In this document: positions 9,284 to 17,130 of the stretch, one piece after another
How the letters are laid out: the number at the start of each line of letters is the position of its first letter
How positions within the stretch are numbered: the stretch's first letter is position 1
DNA from: Magnetococcales bacterium
GTDB taxonomy: Bacteria; Pseudomonadota; Magnetococcia; Magnetococcales; UBA8363
Reading direction: 5' to 3'
Length of the DNA: 39,371 bases
Assembly (NCBI GenBank): GCA_002753515.1
Contig: PEAK01000042.1
Span: 1 to 39,371, forward strand
The notes under the pieces: model-generated
What the model saw: the letters and a program-made list of their open reading frames with translations, nothing else
Told to the model about the DNA's origin: nothing
The model's database searches: none
Program-made: the position numbers and the translations under genes

Positions 9284-10459
9284 ATGCTAACCTTTGCGGA
9301 GCTTCTCGAAGCAGCCCGATGCTCTCCCTTGTACGACAGATGGGTCATTCAGGAGCCACTGCTCCCGGAACAACCCGGGGATCCCCTCTGGCAAACTTAT
9401 CCCACCCTCAATACAGACCAACTGACCCGCTTTCTGTCAGGACATGGCTACCCCACCCCAGACGGCGCTCGGCTCTTTCTTTCCAGTGGCACCCAGGGCA
9501 AACCAAAAATGATGCCCTTCACAGAATCGGACCTGGAACGGATAGCGGACCTGTGCGGTCGTTTTTCGGTTCTGGAAGGGATCAATGCCCAGTCCCGTAG
9601 CATGGTATTATTGCCAATGGCAAGTTGGACGGTGGGACGGATTACCATGGATGGGCATTGTAAGGCTGGAGCCCAGGTTCATGGCATCGATCTTCATGGC
9701 GGCGTAACTGCCTGGCAACAGGCGTGTGATGCCATCCGGCCCACGGTCATATCCAGCACGCCCAGTGTGTTGGCAGCCTGGGCACCGCATTACAACGGCC
9801 CACCCATGACGCTTCTGGAAACCACTGGAGAACCACTACTGGAGTCCGAACGTCGGCTCATCGAAGCCCGTTTCGGTGCTTTTGTCCATGACGCCTACGG
9901 TCTCACCGAGTGCGTTGTAGGGGTCGAGTGTGCCATGCGTCAGGGATTCCACTACTGGCCGGACAGCGTGTATGTGGAAATCCTCGATCCCGTGAAAAAC
10001 ACTCCAGTGCCGGTGGGAACGATGGGAGAAATCGTTCTGACCAGCTTTCAGCGAGACAGCCTGCCCATTTTACGCTATCGCAGTGGCGATTTGGGTTGGC
10101 TGGTGCAAACGCCCTGCCCCTGTGGGCGTCAGGAACCTCTGCTACACCTTTACGGACGCAAGGCCCCTGCTCTGGCTCTGCCACGGGGTGTAAGTCTGGA
10201 TCGCGGTTTGCTGGAGTGGGCACTACTGGCCTGGGGATATGATCAGCCCCAGGTCATTTGGAAAGGTACCCCGGGAAGTCCTGCCACACCCTTTGTGATC
10301 GATCATTTCCAACCTACGCTGGAGATCACCTGGAATTCAATAACCAACGAAAAAGATGATCCGCTACTCCGCAGACAAATTTTTGACCAATTTCCAGAAT
10401 TGGCTGAATTGGTTCATGAACATGCCCTGAACCTGGTTCTTTCCCTGCGAATGCGTTGA
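9284..10459 (+). CDS. PaaK-like adenylate-forming ligase 2
   Basis: A 391-residue ANL enzyme close to phenylacetate-CoA ligase PaaK. The motifs are, in order, FLSSGTQGKPKMMPF (phosphate loop, with Gln in place of Ser), DAYGLTECVVG (YGxTE), GTMGEIVLT, LRYRSGDLGWL and CPCGRQEPLLHLYGRK; the last is a PaaK-family hallmark just before the hinge. I chose the ATG at 9284, ten bases after the previous stop; a GTG at 9254 would overlap the previous gene. It probably activates an aryl or acyl carboxylate. No thiolation domain or acyl carrier is encoded nearby, so the acceptor is unknown. A good ribosome-binding site leads on to the next gene 17 bases later, which ties the biosynthetic half of the operon to the KaiC/SIR2 half. 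Confidence 0.85.
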   Translation: MLTFAELLEAARCSPLYDRWVIQEPLLPEQPGDPLWQTYPTLNTDQLTRFLSGHGYPTPDGARLFLSSGTQGKPKMMPFTESDLERIADLCGRFSVLEGINAQSRSMVLLPMASWTVGRITMDGHCKAGAQVHGIDLHGGVTAWQQACDAIRPTVISSTPSVLAAWAPHYNGPPMTLLETTGEPLLESERRLIEARFGAFVHDAYGLTECVVGVECAMRQGFHYWPDSVYVEILDPVKNTPVPVGTMGEIVLTSFQRDSLPILRYRSGDLGWLVQTPCPCGRQEPLLHLYGRKAPALALPRGVSLDRGLLEWALLAWGYDQPQVIWKGTPGSPATPFVIDHFQPTLEITWNSITNEKDDPLLRRQIFDQFPELAELVHEHALNLVLSLRMR

Positions 10460-10476
10460 TCATATGAGGAAATGAT

Positions 10477-11535
10477 ATGAGTGATTACAAAAAAGAATAT
10501 ATTAATTGGCATCTTTGGTGGGGTGGAGCATGGGAAAAAAACCATCAGAAGACTCAGCAACAGGACAATCAACCATCAGTTCCCCTGTTCCCATCCTACT
10601 ATTCATACCTTCTGAAATTGGCACCTGGAGTGGGGCTGGTAGACATCTATCCCTGGTTGGCAGAGCTGATGTTTTTCTCCATTGCCGTGGATGGTGATGA
10701 CATTTTGAATGATAAAATAAATATGGCCCCGATCAATATGGTTTCCATCTTCGTGGATGACAACAGAGACAACGTGGCTTATTCCCGTCTCAATTCAGAA
10801 CTCCGGAAAGAATTGGAGCCGATCAACGAATTATTCAAACTGAAACATCTATTATCCTGCTTTACAAACAACAAACCAAGACTATTCATAGTGGACACCT
10901 TTGGTCAATTCAAGGATATTCAACAGGATTCAAATGTACTGACCCAGAAGAATGGAAATGTCTACGCAACCAGTCGTCTGGTAGGGGCAGGAAATCCCAT
11001 GCAGATGATGCGTCGTTTTACCGTCATCGGTGAATTACCCTTGAAGAAGGAAAGCCGACAAAATGTATTTGCAGGGAATGATCTTGGAAATCTTAATTGT
11101 TTCGTGATCAATTCCATCAGCAATCTTTACCGATCCATGGGGGTACGGGATGCCATGTTGCTGGTGCGGGCAATGATGGAACAAGGTGTATGGAAATCCA
11201 CGGGAGAAAAGGAAAAAACGGATACCAAAAAAGAACGTCTGATCGACAACAAAGGCATACTCTTCGCCATATTGCATGAACAAGTGTTCCCCGAAGCGGA
11301 CACCATGTATATCGAAACGTTCTTCGACGGCGTGATCGGCTTTAAGAAAACACCAGATTCCTCTCAACGAAAGGTCTCTTTCTGTTTTGAACGGTTTCCA
11401 CCTCCATTGCCGGGGCAAGACGCCCAGGATAGGCAGTTTCAACCGGATTACTCGGCTTTCTGGACCTATGGGGTCAACGAGGATGGACAGTTGATCATTG
11501 ATGAGGTTCCCAAAAATGAATCAAAAAGCTCCTAA
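10477..11535 (+). CDS. Degenerate KaiC/RecA-fold protein without P-loop
   Basis: A 352-residue protein with no Walker A motif. Its second half follows the layout of a KaiC domain: LNCFVINSISNLYRSMGVRDAM sits where Walker B and the following helix lie (the acidic residue is Asn), then ILFAILHEQVF, an ETFFDGVIGFKK strand pair equivalent to the E..ADGVI element, KVSFCFERFP in place of the K-RG-strand, and a final YGVNEDGQLIID. An earlier LFIVDTFGQF could also be a Walker-B-like strand. I infer an inactive partner of the intact KaiC-like ATPase that follows, whose start overlaps its end by 20 bases. AGGA lies eight bases before the ATG. The family assignment rests on motif order only. Codons are more A/T-rich than in the genes upstream. 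Confidence 0.6.
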   Translation: MSDYKKEYINWHLWWGGAWEKNHQKTQQQDNQPSVPLFPSYYSYLLKLAPGVGLVDIYPWLAELMFFSIAVDGDDILNDKINMAPINMVSIFVDDNRDNVAYSRLNSELRKELEPINELFKLKHLLSCFTNNKPRLFIVDTFGQFKDIQQDSNVLTQKNGNVYATSRLVGAGNPMQMMRRFTVIGELPLKKESRQNVFAGNDLGNLNCFVINSISNLYRSMGVRDAMLLVRAMMEQGVWKSTGEKEKTDTKKERLIDNKGILFAILHEQVFPEADTMYIETFFDGVIGFKKTPDSSQRKVSFCFERFPPPLPGQDAQDRQFQPDYSAFWTYGVNEDGQLIIDEVPKNESKSS

Positions 11536-12763
11536 GAAAACAACACTGAAAATGGTTGGAGGGTTGCCCCAGGGCACCACCGTGGCACTCGTGGGGGATC
11601 CAGGCACCGGTAAAACTACTTTTCTTCTTGAATACTACAAACGAGCCATTCTCAAAAATGGACAAATCGAATTTGAAGAAAATAAACCCCTGAAAAAATT
11701 GGATCATCTCTTGCGCCACAGCAAGCAGAAGCCGGAGTCATCCGACAAGGAGGCTTCCAATAAGGAGGCTTCCAACACTCTACGCTGCTTTGTATCCCTG
11801 GAATCGAGCTTTTCACGCATGGCGGCAACCCATGGCCATTTCTTTCAATCAGAAAATGGACAGGAACATTCAGATAATAAACAGACCAAATCAGATGACA
11901 AACAGACAAAATCAGTTGACAAACAGACAAAATCAGATGACAAACAGCCGCCACCTGATCAATTCATCTTCATTGATGCCACCTCTTTCCTCAGTGGCCG
12001 TGTAGAGGACGAATTGCGCTATCCCCACCTCGCAAGCCAAGCTACAGGTCACAGTAACAATGGCATTAACTTCACCTTGTACAATTTCTCCATGGAGGAA
12101 GAGACCTCCGGCGGTGGCAGTGCCCTACGCTTTCTTGACGAATCCGACAATCATGCCATCCGGCCCCGGGAATTAGGCGAGATCATCGGTTCGTGTACGT
12201 CAGCAGAACACAACCAGCACTGCTCGACTCCCTTCTGCTTAAAACACACATCCCGCGCTTTCATGCTGATGACACGGCCATTACCTGACCCTCGGGTACG
12301 TATCCGTCTGCTCAAAGATTTGTTGGCGGAAATTTTCTCACGTTTCAGGAAATATCAAAAAAGGTTGGTGATATTCGACTCCTTGAGCGCCCTGTTGGAC
12401 AACTTTGTTGGCGAGGGTACAACCTTGGAACCCGCAGGAAGACGCCTGCACATTCTTAACCTGATCCGCTGGTTGGAGGATCTCGGTGTGACCACCCTCT
12501 TTTCCAGCGAAGCGGTACGCGATGACGGACACACCCTGCGACGCCAACCCTTGTTTCTCGGTACACAGGAACGCTATTTAGCGTCTGGCGTTATCCAGTT
12601 GGACTACCACCAATACCGCTCTGGTGACCTGATCCGCTATTTTCGCATTCTGAAAATGCGCGGTGCCAGTCACGACATGCGCCCCCATGCCTACGATATC
12701 AACTCAGAAGGTATTGCCTGGGTGGAACCTCTGTTCGGAGAGCGTGATGAAGAGGGCCTATGA
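11516..12763 (+). CDS. KaiC/RAD55-like RecA-fold ATPase
   Basis: A 415-residue ATPase. Walker A is GDPGTGKT at residues 27-34, preceded by LPQGTTVALV. Walker B is RLVIFDSLSALLD with the acidic residue near 288. Then come TTLFSSEAV and, in the ERYLASGVIQLDYHQ to ILKMRGASHDMRPHAYDI stretch, the KaiC-family pattern K-x-R-G with a downstream His and hydrophobic strand, ending SEGIAWVEP. I chose ATG 11516, with GAGG nine bases upstream, inside the end of the degenerate partner. A charged repetitive insertion lies around residues 75-145. KaiC-like ATPases form hexameric rings used in signalling and regulation. The stop overlaps the SIR2-like start as ATGA, so the KaiC and SIR2 products are probably made in step and may form one complex. 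Confidence 0.85.
   Translation: MNQKAPKKTTLKMVGGLPQGTTVALVGDPGTGKTTFLLEYYKRAILKNGQIEFEENKPLKKLDHLLRHSKQKPESSDKEASNKEASNTLRCFVSLESSFSRMAATHGHFFQSENGQEHSDNKQTKSDDKQTKSVDKQTKSDDKQPPPDQFIFIDATSFLSGRVEDELRYPHLASQATGHSNNGINFTLYNFSMEEETSGGGSALRFLDESDNHAIRPRELGEIIGSCTSAEHNQHCSTPFCLKHTSRAFMLMTRPLPDPRVRIRLLKDLLAEIFSRFRKYQKRLVIFDSLSALLDNFVGEGTTLEPAGRRLHILNLIRWLEDLGVTTLFSSEAVRDDGHTLRRQPLFLGTQERYLASGVIQLDYHQYRSGDLIRYFRILKMRGASHDMRPHAYDINSEGIAWVEPLFGERDEEGL
11747..11775 (+). repeat. 15-bp tandem duplication inside the KaiC-like gene
   Basis: AAGGAGGCTTCCAA occurs at 11747-11760 and again at 11762-11775, a period of 15 bases that encodes two EASNK-like units. It is part of the same low-complexity insertion as the 21-bp array downstream. 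Confidence 0.8.
11873..11947 (+). repeat. 21-bp in-frame tandem repeat (DDKQTKS)
   Basis: Three full 21-bp units (11873, 11894, 11915) and a partial fourth encode the heptad D-[DN]-K-Q-T-K-S. Units two and three differ by one base. The array would form a flexible charged linker between the Walker A part and the rest of the ATPase. Near-identity at the DNA level implies recent expansion and possible length variation between strains. Confidence 0.9.
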
Positions 12764-14079
12764 ACGGCAAAACTATTAATTCCGAATTAAAAAGACATGA
12801 ACTTATAGGCGCACCCGGTACCGTGGTAGTCCTGGGAAGCGGTTGTTCCCTGGGATTGGGAGTTCCCACGTTGACCGGCTTTCTGGACCATGCCTTCGCC
12901 CGATTGATCCAACTGTCAGAGAATAACAACAATGAATTCAAAGATCTGTTCATCCAGTTGAAATGTTATATCGAACGCATTAAAGGATTCGGTGGCTATA
13001 TGCACCTGGACCTGCTTAACATGGAAGAGCTTTATGGTTTGGCTGCCATGCGGGAAGGCATCCTTGATAAGAAAGATAATCCCGAAAAAAAAGATGCCAG
13101 AGCCGTGCTGGCCGCTTTCAAGCGTGTGCTGTTTCTGGTCTATCATAAGGCAGGCATTGAATTTCTTGATATAGATAATCGATTCTCCGGTTTCGACAAA
13201 GAGGGAATCAGAATCAAAAAGATTAAACGGGAAAGCCGTACCGAAGCCCTGGACCACAACGCCCATGTCAACCTTCATACCAACCTGATGGCCTACCTGG
13301 GGCTCGCCTCCTACAAAGATGACGGTGGACGTTTTCCGGCGTTCATCCAGTTCAATTGGGACTTGGCTTTCGACCGGGCATTATGGTTGCTTAAAGTTGG
13401 GAAAGCTCCTGAAGACAACCAGAAACTGTTTCCTTGGACTGATTTCAACACGGTTGAATCTGGTGTAACAAGTAGAGAAAACCATTTCAAGAATGATCCC
13501 CTGGTGATCCGACCACATGGAGGATTGAATTGGATTGAGCTTCCCAACAATAGTAAAGCAGAGGAAGCAGAGGAGATCAAGAAATTGCTACTGCTTGTCG
13601 ACCCAATTTATCTGAATAAAAAGACTTATTGGGATGAAAAGTTGATCTGGGATAAGAAATACATTGAAGAATCCATAAAAAGCACCTTACCTTTCAAAAG
13701 GGGCGAGCAGATGGTATTCGTCCCACCCAGTTGGAAAAAGGATGTCTCACCACTAGCCGGGCAATGGCGGTTGTGTCAGCGCTATCTGGAACGGGCGCGG
13801 CGCATCGTCTTCATCGGTTACTCCATGCCACCAAGCGACATGAATATCCGCTATTTCCTGGCTTTGGCCCTGGCTAATAACAATCTGGTCCCAAAAATTT
13901 ACGTCTGGAATCCAGAAGCAGGCACCCCCGGTAGTGCCGTACGCACCAACTATTTTCAACTTTTCCAGCCTCTGGCCCGCTCAGGGAGACTACTGGGAAT
14001 CCCCTTCAAGTTTGGTCATCCCGGTCTCTTCGACCTGGAACGGGCAATCCAGGTTGCACAACCCATCGAATCCCCATAG
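12760..14079 (+). CDS. SIR2-like NAD-binding protein (putative NADase effector)
   Basis: A 439-residue SIR2-superfamily protein. The NAD-binding glycine motif is VVVLGSGCSLGLGVP (residues 22-36). FIQFNWDLAFD carries the catalytic-site Asn199 and Asp201, and RPHGGLNW carries His253. GYSMPPSDMNIRYFL near residue 350 is the late GYS-x4-D motif common in SIR2-like defence proteins. The deacetylase zinc-ribbon Cys pattern is absent, so NAD hydrolysis or ADP-ribose chemistry is more likely than protein deacetylation. Related domains act as NAD-depleting effectors in Thoeris, DSR and similar antiphage systems. Its ATG overlaps the KaiC-like stop. Its 3' end overlaps the convergent methyltransferase gene by 64 bases. 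Confidence 0.83.
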   Translation: MNGKTINSELKRHELIGAPGTVVVLGSGCSLGLGVPTLTGFLDHAFARLIQLSENNNNEFKDLFIQLKCYIERIKGFGGYMHLDLLNMEELYGLAAMREGILDKKDNPEKKDARAVLAAFKRVLFLVYHKAGIEFLDIDNRFSGFDKEGIRIKKIKRESRTEALDHNAHVNLHTNLMAYLGLASYKDDGGRFPAFIQFNWDLAFDRALWLLKVGKAPEDNQKLFPWTDFNTVESGVTSRENHFKNDPLVIRPHGGLNWIELPNNSKAEEAEEIKKLLLLVDPIYLNKKTYWDEKLIWDKKYIEESIKSTLPFKRGEQMVFVPPSWKKDVSPLAGQWRLCQRYLERARRIVFIGYSMPPSDMNIRYFLALALANNNLVPKIYVWNPEAGTPGSAVRTNYFQLFQPLARSGRLLGIPFKFGHPGLFDLERAIQVAQPIESP

Positions 14080-14768
14080 CCAATCCGCATATCCCGCCAC
14101 CACCAATCCGGCTTTCGGATGACTGGCACCACCATGTGATCCTCCCGCCAATAACAACACCCGTGTGACGGGTGCAAACCATCCACCCGTAGCAAATCAA
14201 TAGCAGGGAAATACCGATTCAGAAGATCACAATGTTCGGCCCGAAACGCATCGCTCTCGTTGGAATAGTAGGTAAAGATGCCGCCAGACTCCAGCAGATC
14301 CCAGGCCAACGGCAAAAATGGATAGTGCCAGCGGTCCCGTTCCGATTCATCCAGCGGACACGTGTCGAACAAAATACCGTCGAATCGGCCTGAAAGCGTA
14401 GGCACAATCTCCTGCCAAAACCCCTCCAAAATGGTCGTCGGATGCTTCTGCCGACCGGCCCATTCCCGGGCCTGAAACGCAATTATCGGATGAGCCTCAA
14501 TGATAACATGGTGCCGACATCCACGCCGTGCGATGGCATCCGCACTCCATCCCAAGCCAAAACCGATCTCCAGCACCGTGCGGTCACCGCTTCCCGCCAC
14601 AATCATCCCGAGCCGCTCCATCAGGGGCTTTTCCCATACTTCAATAACCGGGTAGTCATTGATCCACAACCCCTCCGGCCCTTGCACAACGGGGGATCGT
14701 AACCATTGACAAAATCTTGGGACCGATTCCGGAACAACAATATCGATCTGTCGATCAGAATGCTCCAT
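14016..14768 (-). CDS. GAMT/RMT2-like class I SAM methyltransferase
   Basis: A 250-residue SAM-dependent methyltransferase. Motif I is VLEIGFGLGWSADAI; HHVIIEAHP follows as the adenosine-binding acidic strand; then EGFWQEIVPTLSGRFDGILFDTCPL and LLESGGIFTYYSNE. This run closely resembles guanidinoacetate N-methyltransferase and the yeast arginine methyltransferase Rmt2 (human GAMT has GFGMAIAAS, IIECN, FDGILYDTYPL, GGVLTYCN from memory). AGGGA lies nine bases before the ATG. The substrate is probably a guanidino compound or arginine side chain, but this is inferred. The gene is convergent with the SIR2-like gene and shares 64 bases with its end. Its promoter would lie beside the inverted-repeat element upstream. 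Confidence 0.85.
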   Translation of the reverse strand: MEHSDRQIDIVVPESVPRFCQWLRSPVVQGPEGLWINDYPVIEVWEKPLMERLGMIVAGSGDRTVLEIGFGLGWSADAIARRGCRHHVIIEAHPIIAFQAREWAGRQKHPTTILEGFWQEIVPTLSGRFDGILFDTCPLDESERDRWHYPFLPLAWDLLESGGIFTYYSNESDAFRAEHCDLLNRYFPAIDLLRVDGLHPSHGCCYWREDHMVVPVIRKPDWWWRDMRIGYGDSMGCATWIARSRSKRPG

Positions 14769-14900
14769 GCATGCGTCCCTATTGAATATCTATTTCCACC
14801 TGAATGATGTTGAATCAGTTTGCTACAAGTGAAATAGCTGGTTCACCCCCTCCACGGATAGAATAGCACTAGATTGTTTGATAATCATCCACTTTCAACA

Positions 14901-15052
14901 ACTAAACCGTAGCCATCTTGGAATGTGTAGTTATTGTCATCCCCGCGAAAGCGGGGATCCAGAGGGCATTTCTACTTCCCCTGACTTTCTGGATTCCCGC
15001 TTTCGCGGGAATGACACTGGAAAGCTACGTTTCCCGTGTTGGTTGCGGTTTA
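14901..15052. repeat. Left arm of long inverted repeat around the arsC-like gene
   Basis: This arm matches the reverse complement of 15805-16005 over its length, with scattered mostly transition differences. It contains two inverted REP-like palindromes: CCCCGC-GAAA-GCGGGG at 14941-14956, and the common CTGGATTCCCGC / GCGGGAATGAC unit at 14989-15015. The outer part ATGTGTAGTTATTGTCATCC and the inner part ACGTTTCCCGTGTTGGTTGC are almost identical in both arms. Between this arm and the arsC-like start (15053-15316) I see no gene. Confidence 0.85.
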
Positions 15053-15316
15053 GAAAATTTTGCCAAACCCTGAAAAAATCGTTGCACAAATGAAAGATTC
15101 TTGCAAAAAACAGAATCACTCCTGGCAATACCCAAGGGCTCGCCTTTTGGCCATGGCAACCTGAAAATGTCAAACTGCATAATGATTACTGACCAATTCC
15201 AGCTTCTGTTTCATCACCCTTTTTGATGGTGGCACAGAACTTGTTTTAGGTAGGGTGGCAACCCGGTTGTTGTAAGACCCTGTATTCACCTGATGAACCA
15301 AGATGAGGAGCGCGGG

Positions 15317-15832
15317 ATGGCTGACAAACTCTACCATGTGCTGTTTTTGTGTACCGGGAATTCGGCCCGCAGCATCATGGCCCAGGCAATCCTAGAACGT
15401 GAAGGAAAAGGACGATTCGTGGCCTACAGCGCTGGCAGCAGGCCAATTGGACAGGTCAATCCCGATGCCCTGAGGGTATTGACCATACTGGATCACCCTA
15501 TCGAACACCTGCACTCAAAAAGTTGGCTTGAGTTTTCCCAACCCAACGCACCCCAAATGGATTTTATCTTCACCGTCTGTGACCAAGCCGCCAAAGAGAC
15601 CTGTCCGGTTTGGATTGGGCAACCGCTGACCGCCAGTTGGGGTGTGCCCGACCCGGCCGCAGTGGTCGGTAACATCGCCGAAAAAGCAGCAGCCTTCAAC
15701 GAAACCTACCGATTGCTACTCAATCGCATCACCTTGTTTGTCAATCTTCCTCTGGCTAGCCTGGACCGGCATAGTCTGGAAAATCGCGTTACAGAAATAG
15801 GAATTAAACCGCAACCAACACGGGAAACGTAG
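15317..15832 (+). CDS. arsC: Arsenate reductase / low-molecular-weight phosphatase-like protein (ArsC)
   Basis: A 171-residue protein of the low-molecular-weight tyrosine phosphatase fold used by thioredoxin-type arsenate reductases. The phosphate loop is LFLCTGNSARS with Cys12-x5-Arg18, followed by AYSAGSRPIGQVNPDAL. FTVCDQAAKETCPVW gives further cysteines that could serve as resolving thiols, and SWGVPDPAAV is the late acid loop. I chose ATG 15317 because GAGGAG lies six bases upstream; an ATG at 15293 has no such site. No arsR, arsB or acr3 gene is adjacent, so arsenate is not proven to be the substrate. The last nine codons and the stop lie inside the right arm of the inverted repeat, so the C-terminus (KPQPTRET) was supplied by repeat DNA. 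Confidence 0.85.
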   Translation: MADKLYHVLFLCTGNSARSIMAQAILEREGKGRFVAYSAGSRPIGQVNPDALRVLTILDHPIEHLHSKSWLEFSQPNAPQMDFIFTVCDQAAKETCPVWIGQPLTASWGVPDPAAVVGNIAEKAAAFNETYRLLLNRITLFVNLPLASLDRHSLENRVTEIGIKPQPTRET

Positions 15833-16005
15833 TTTTCCAGTGTCATTCCCGCGAAAGCGGGAATCCAGAAAGTCAGGGGAGGTAGGAAAGTCCTCTGGAT
15901 CCCCGCTGAAGCCTCGTCATTCCCGCGAAAGCGGGAACCTCGAATGCTTTAATCGGGGGCGAGGATGACAATAACTACACATCCCAAGATAGCTGCGATT
16001 TAACT
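15805..16005. repeat. Right arm of long inverted repeat around the arsC-like gene
   Basis: The reverse complement of this arm matches 14901-15052. It is about 46 bases longer because it contains an extra REP-like palindrome (ATTCCCGCGAAAGCGGGAA near 15920) with flanking sequence. Another palindrome of the same family is at 15844-15868. The arm covers the end of the arsC-like gene and reaches to about 56 bases before pstS, so any pst promoter lies in or next to repeat DNA. I could not find a convincing Pho box here. Confidence 0.85.
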
Positions 16006-16061
16006 CAAAAAATTGATCATTGTCTTTCCATTTACCGCTACAAATTCAGGAGATCCACCCT

Positions 16062-17117
16062 ATGATGAGTACAAAAAAATGGCTTTCTTTATCTTGGATT
16101 GCCGTAACAACACTCTGTTGGGTACCAGTGTCTACATCAGCCACCGAAGTCACAGGCGCTGGAGCCAGCTTTCCCGCCCCTTTGTATGCCAAATGGGCCG
16201 ATGCCTATCAAAAAGAAACCGGCCATAAAATCAATTATCAATCGATTGGCTCCGGTGGTGGCATCAAACAGATTACGGCCAAAACCGTCGATTTTGGTGC
16301 CTCCGACATGCCTCTCAAACCCGAAGAATTGGAAAAACAAGGGCTGACACAATTTCCCGCCGTCATCGGTGGTGAAGTATTGGTGATCAACCTGGAGGGC
16401 ATCAAACCAGGGGAACTGCGCCTGACCCCCATGGTGTTGGCCGATATCTACCTGGGTAAAATCACCAAATGGAATGATAAAGCCATCACCGAATTAAACC
16501 CCAAATTAAAGATCCCCGATATCGCCATAGCCGTGGTACGTCGTTCCGACGGCTCCGGCACCACCTTCATTTTCACCAACTATTTGTCCAAAGTCAGCCC
16601 CGAGTGGAAACAAAAAGTGGGTGAAGGTTCTGCCGTTCAATGGCCCGTAGGTCTCGGTGGTAAAGGGAACGAAGGTGTTTCCGCCTTCGTGCAACGCCTC
16701 CCGGGTGCCATCGGCTATGTGGAATACGCCTACGCCCTGCAAAACAAAATGTCATTCGCCCTGCTGCAAAACGCCGATGGCGACTATCCCATACCGAATG
16801 ACGAAAGCTTTAAAGCCGCCGCCTCCCATGCCGATTGGAGCAAGTCGGCATTTTATGAAATCCTGACCAACGAACCGGGCAAAGACTCCTGGCCGATCAC
16901 CGGGGCAACATTCATCCTGATGCAAAAGGCGCAAGAGAAACCGGAACAGGGAGCCGCCACACTGGCCTTTTTCAACTGGTGCCTTTACAAGGGTGCCAAA
17001 ATGGCCCAGGAATTGAATTATGTCCCCCTCCCGGGAAGCCTGATCACATTGATCCAAACATCCTGGGGAGAAATCAAGGATGGTGCCGGCAAACCCGTTT
17101 TTTCTGCCGGTAAATAG
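16062..17117 (+). CDS. pstS: Phosphate ABC transporter substrate-binding protein PstS
   Basis: The periplasmic phosphate-binding protein of the PstSCAB importer, 351 residues. ATG 16062 has AGGAG nine bases upstream and begins a signal peptide ([20 protein letters not shown], cleaved near STSA). The mature start [17 protein letters not shown], then [22 protein letters not shown] and [12 protein letters not shown] are the phosphate-contacting loops of the family. It heads the pstSCAB-phoU operon. A hairpin between pstS and pstC probably lets pstS be expressed more than the membrane genes. Confidence 0.97.
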   Translation: MMSTKKWLSLSWIAVTTLCWVPVSTSATEVTGAGASFPAPLYAKWADAYQKETGHKINYQSIGSGGGIKQITAKTVDFGASDMPLKPEELEKQGLTQFPAVIGGEVLVINLEGIKPGELRLTPMVLADIYLGKITKWNDKAITELNPKLKIPDIAIAVVRRSDGSGTTFIFTNYLSKVSPEWKQKVGEGSAVQWPVGLGGKGNEGVSAFVQRLPGAIGYVEYAYALQNKMSFALLQNADGDYPIPNDESFKAAASHADWSKSAFYEILTNEPGKDSWPITGATFILMQKAQEKPEQGAATLAFFNWCLYKGAKMAQELNYVPLPGSLITLIQTSWGEIKDGAGKPVFSAGK

Positions 17118-17130
17118 ATTACAATCGGTC

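Noticed and set aside
14878-15173. Short ORFs on both strands giving RESGDP / LDSRFRGND peptides
   Set aside because: These peptides are translations of the REP-like palindromes, a well-known source of false ORFs.
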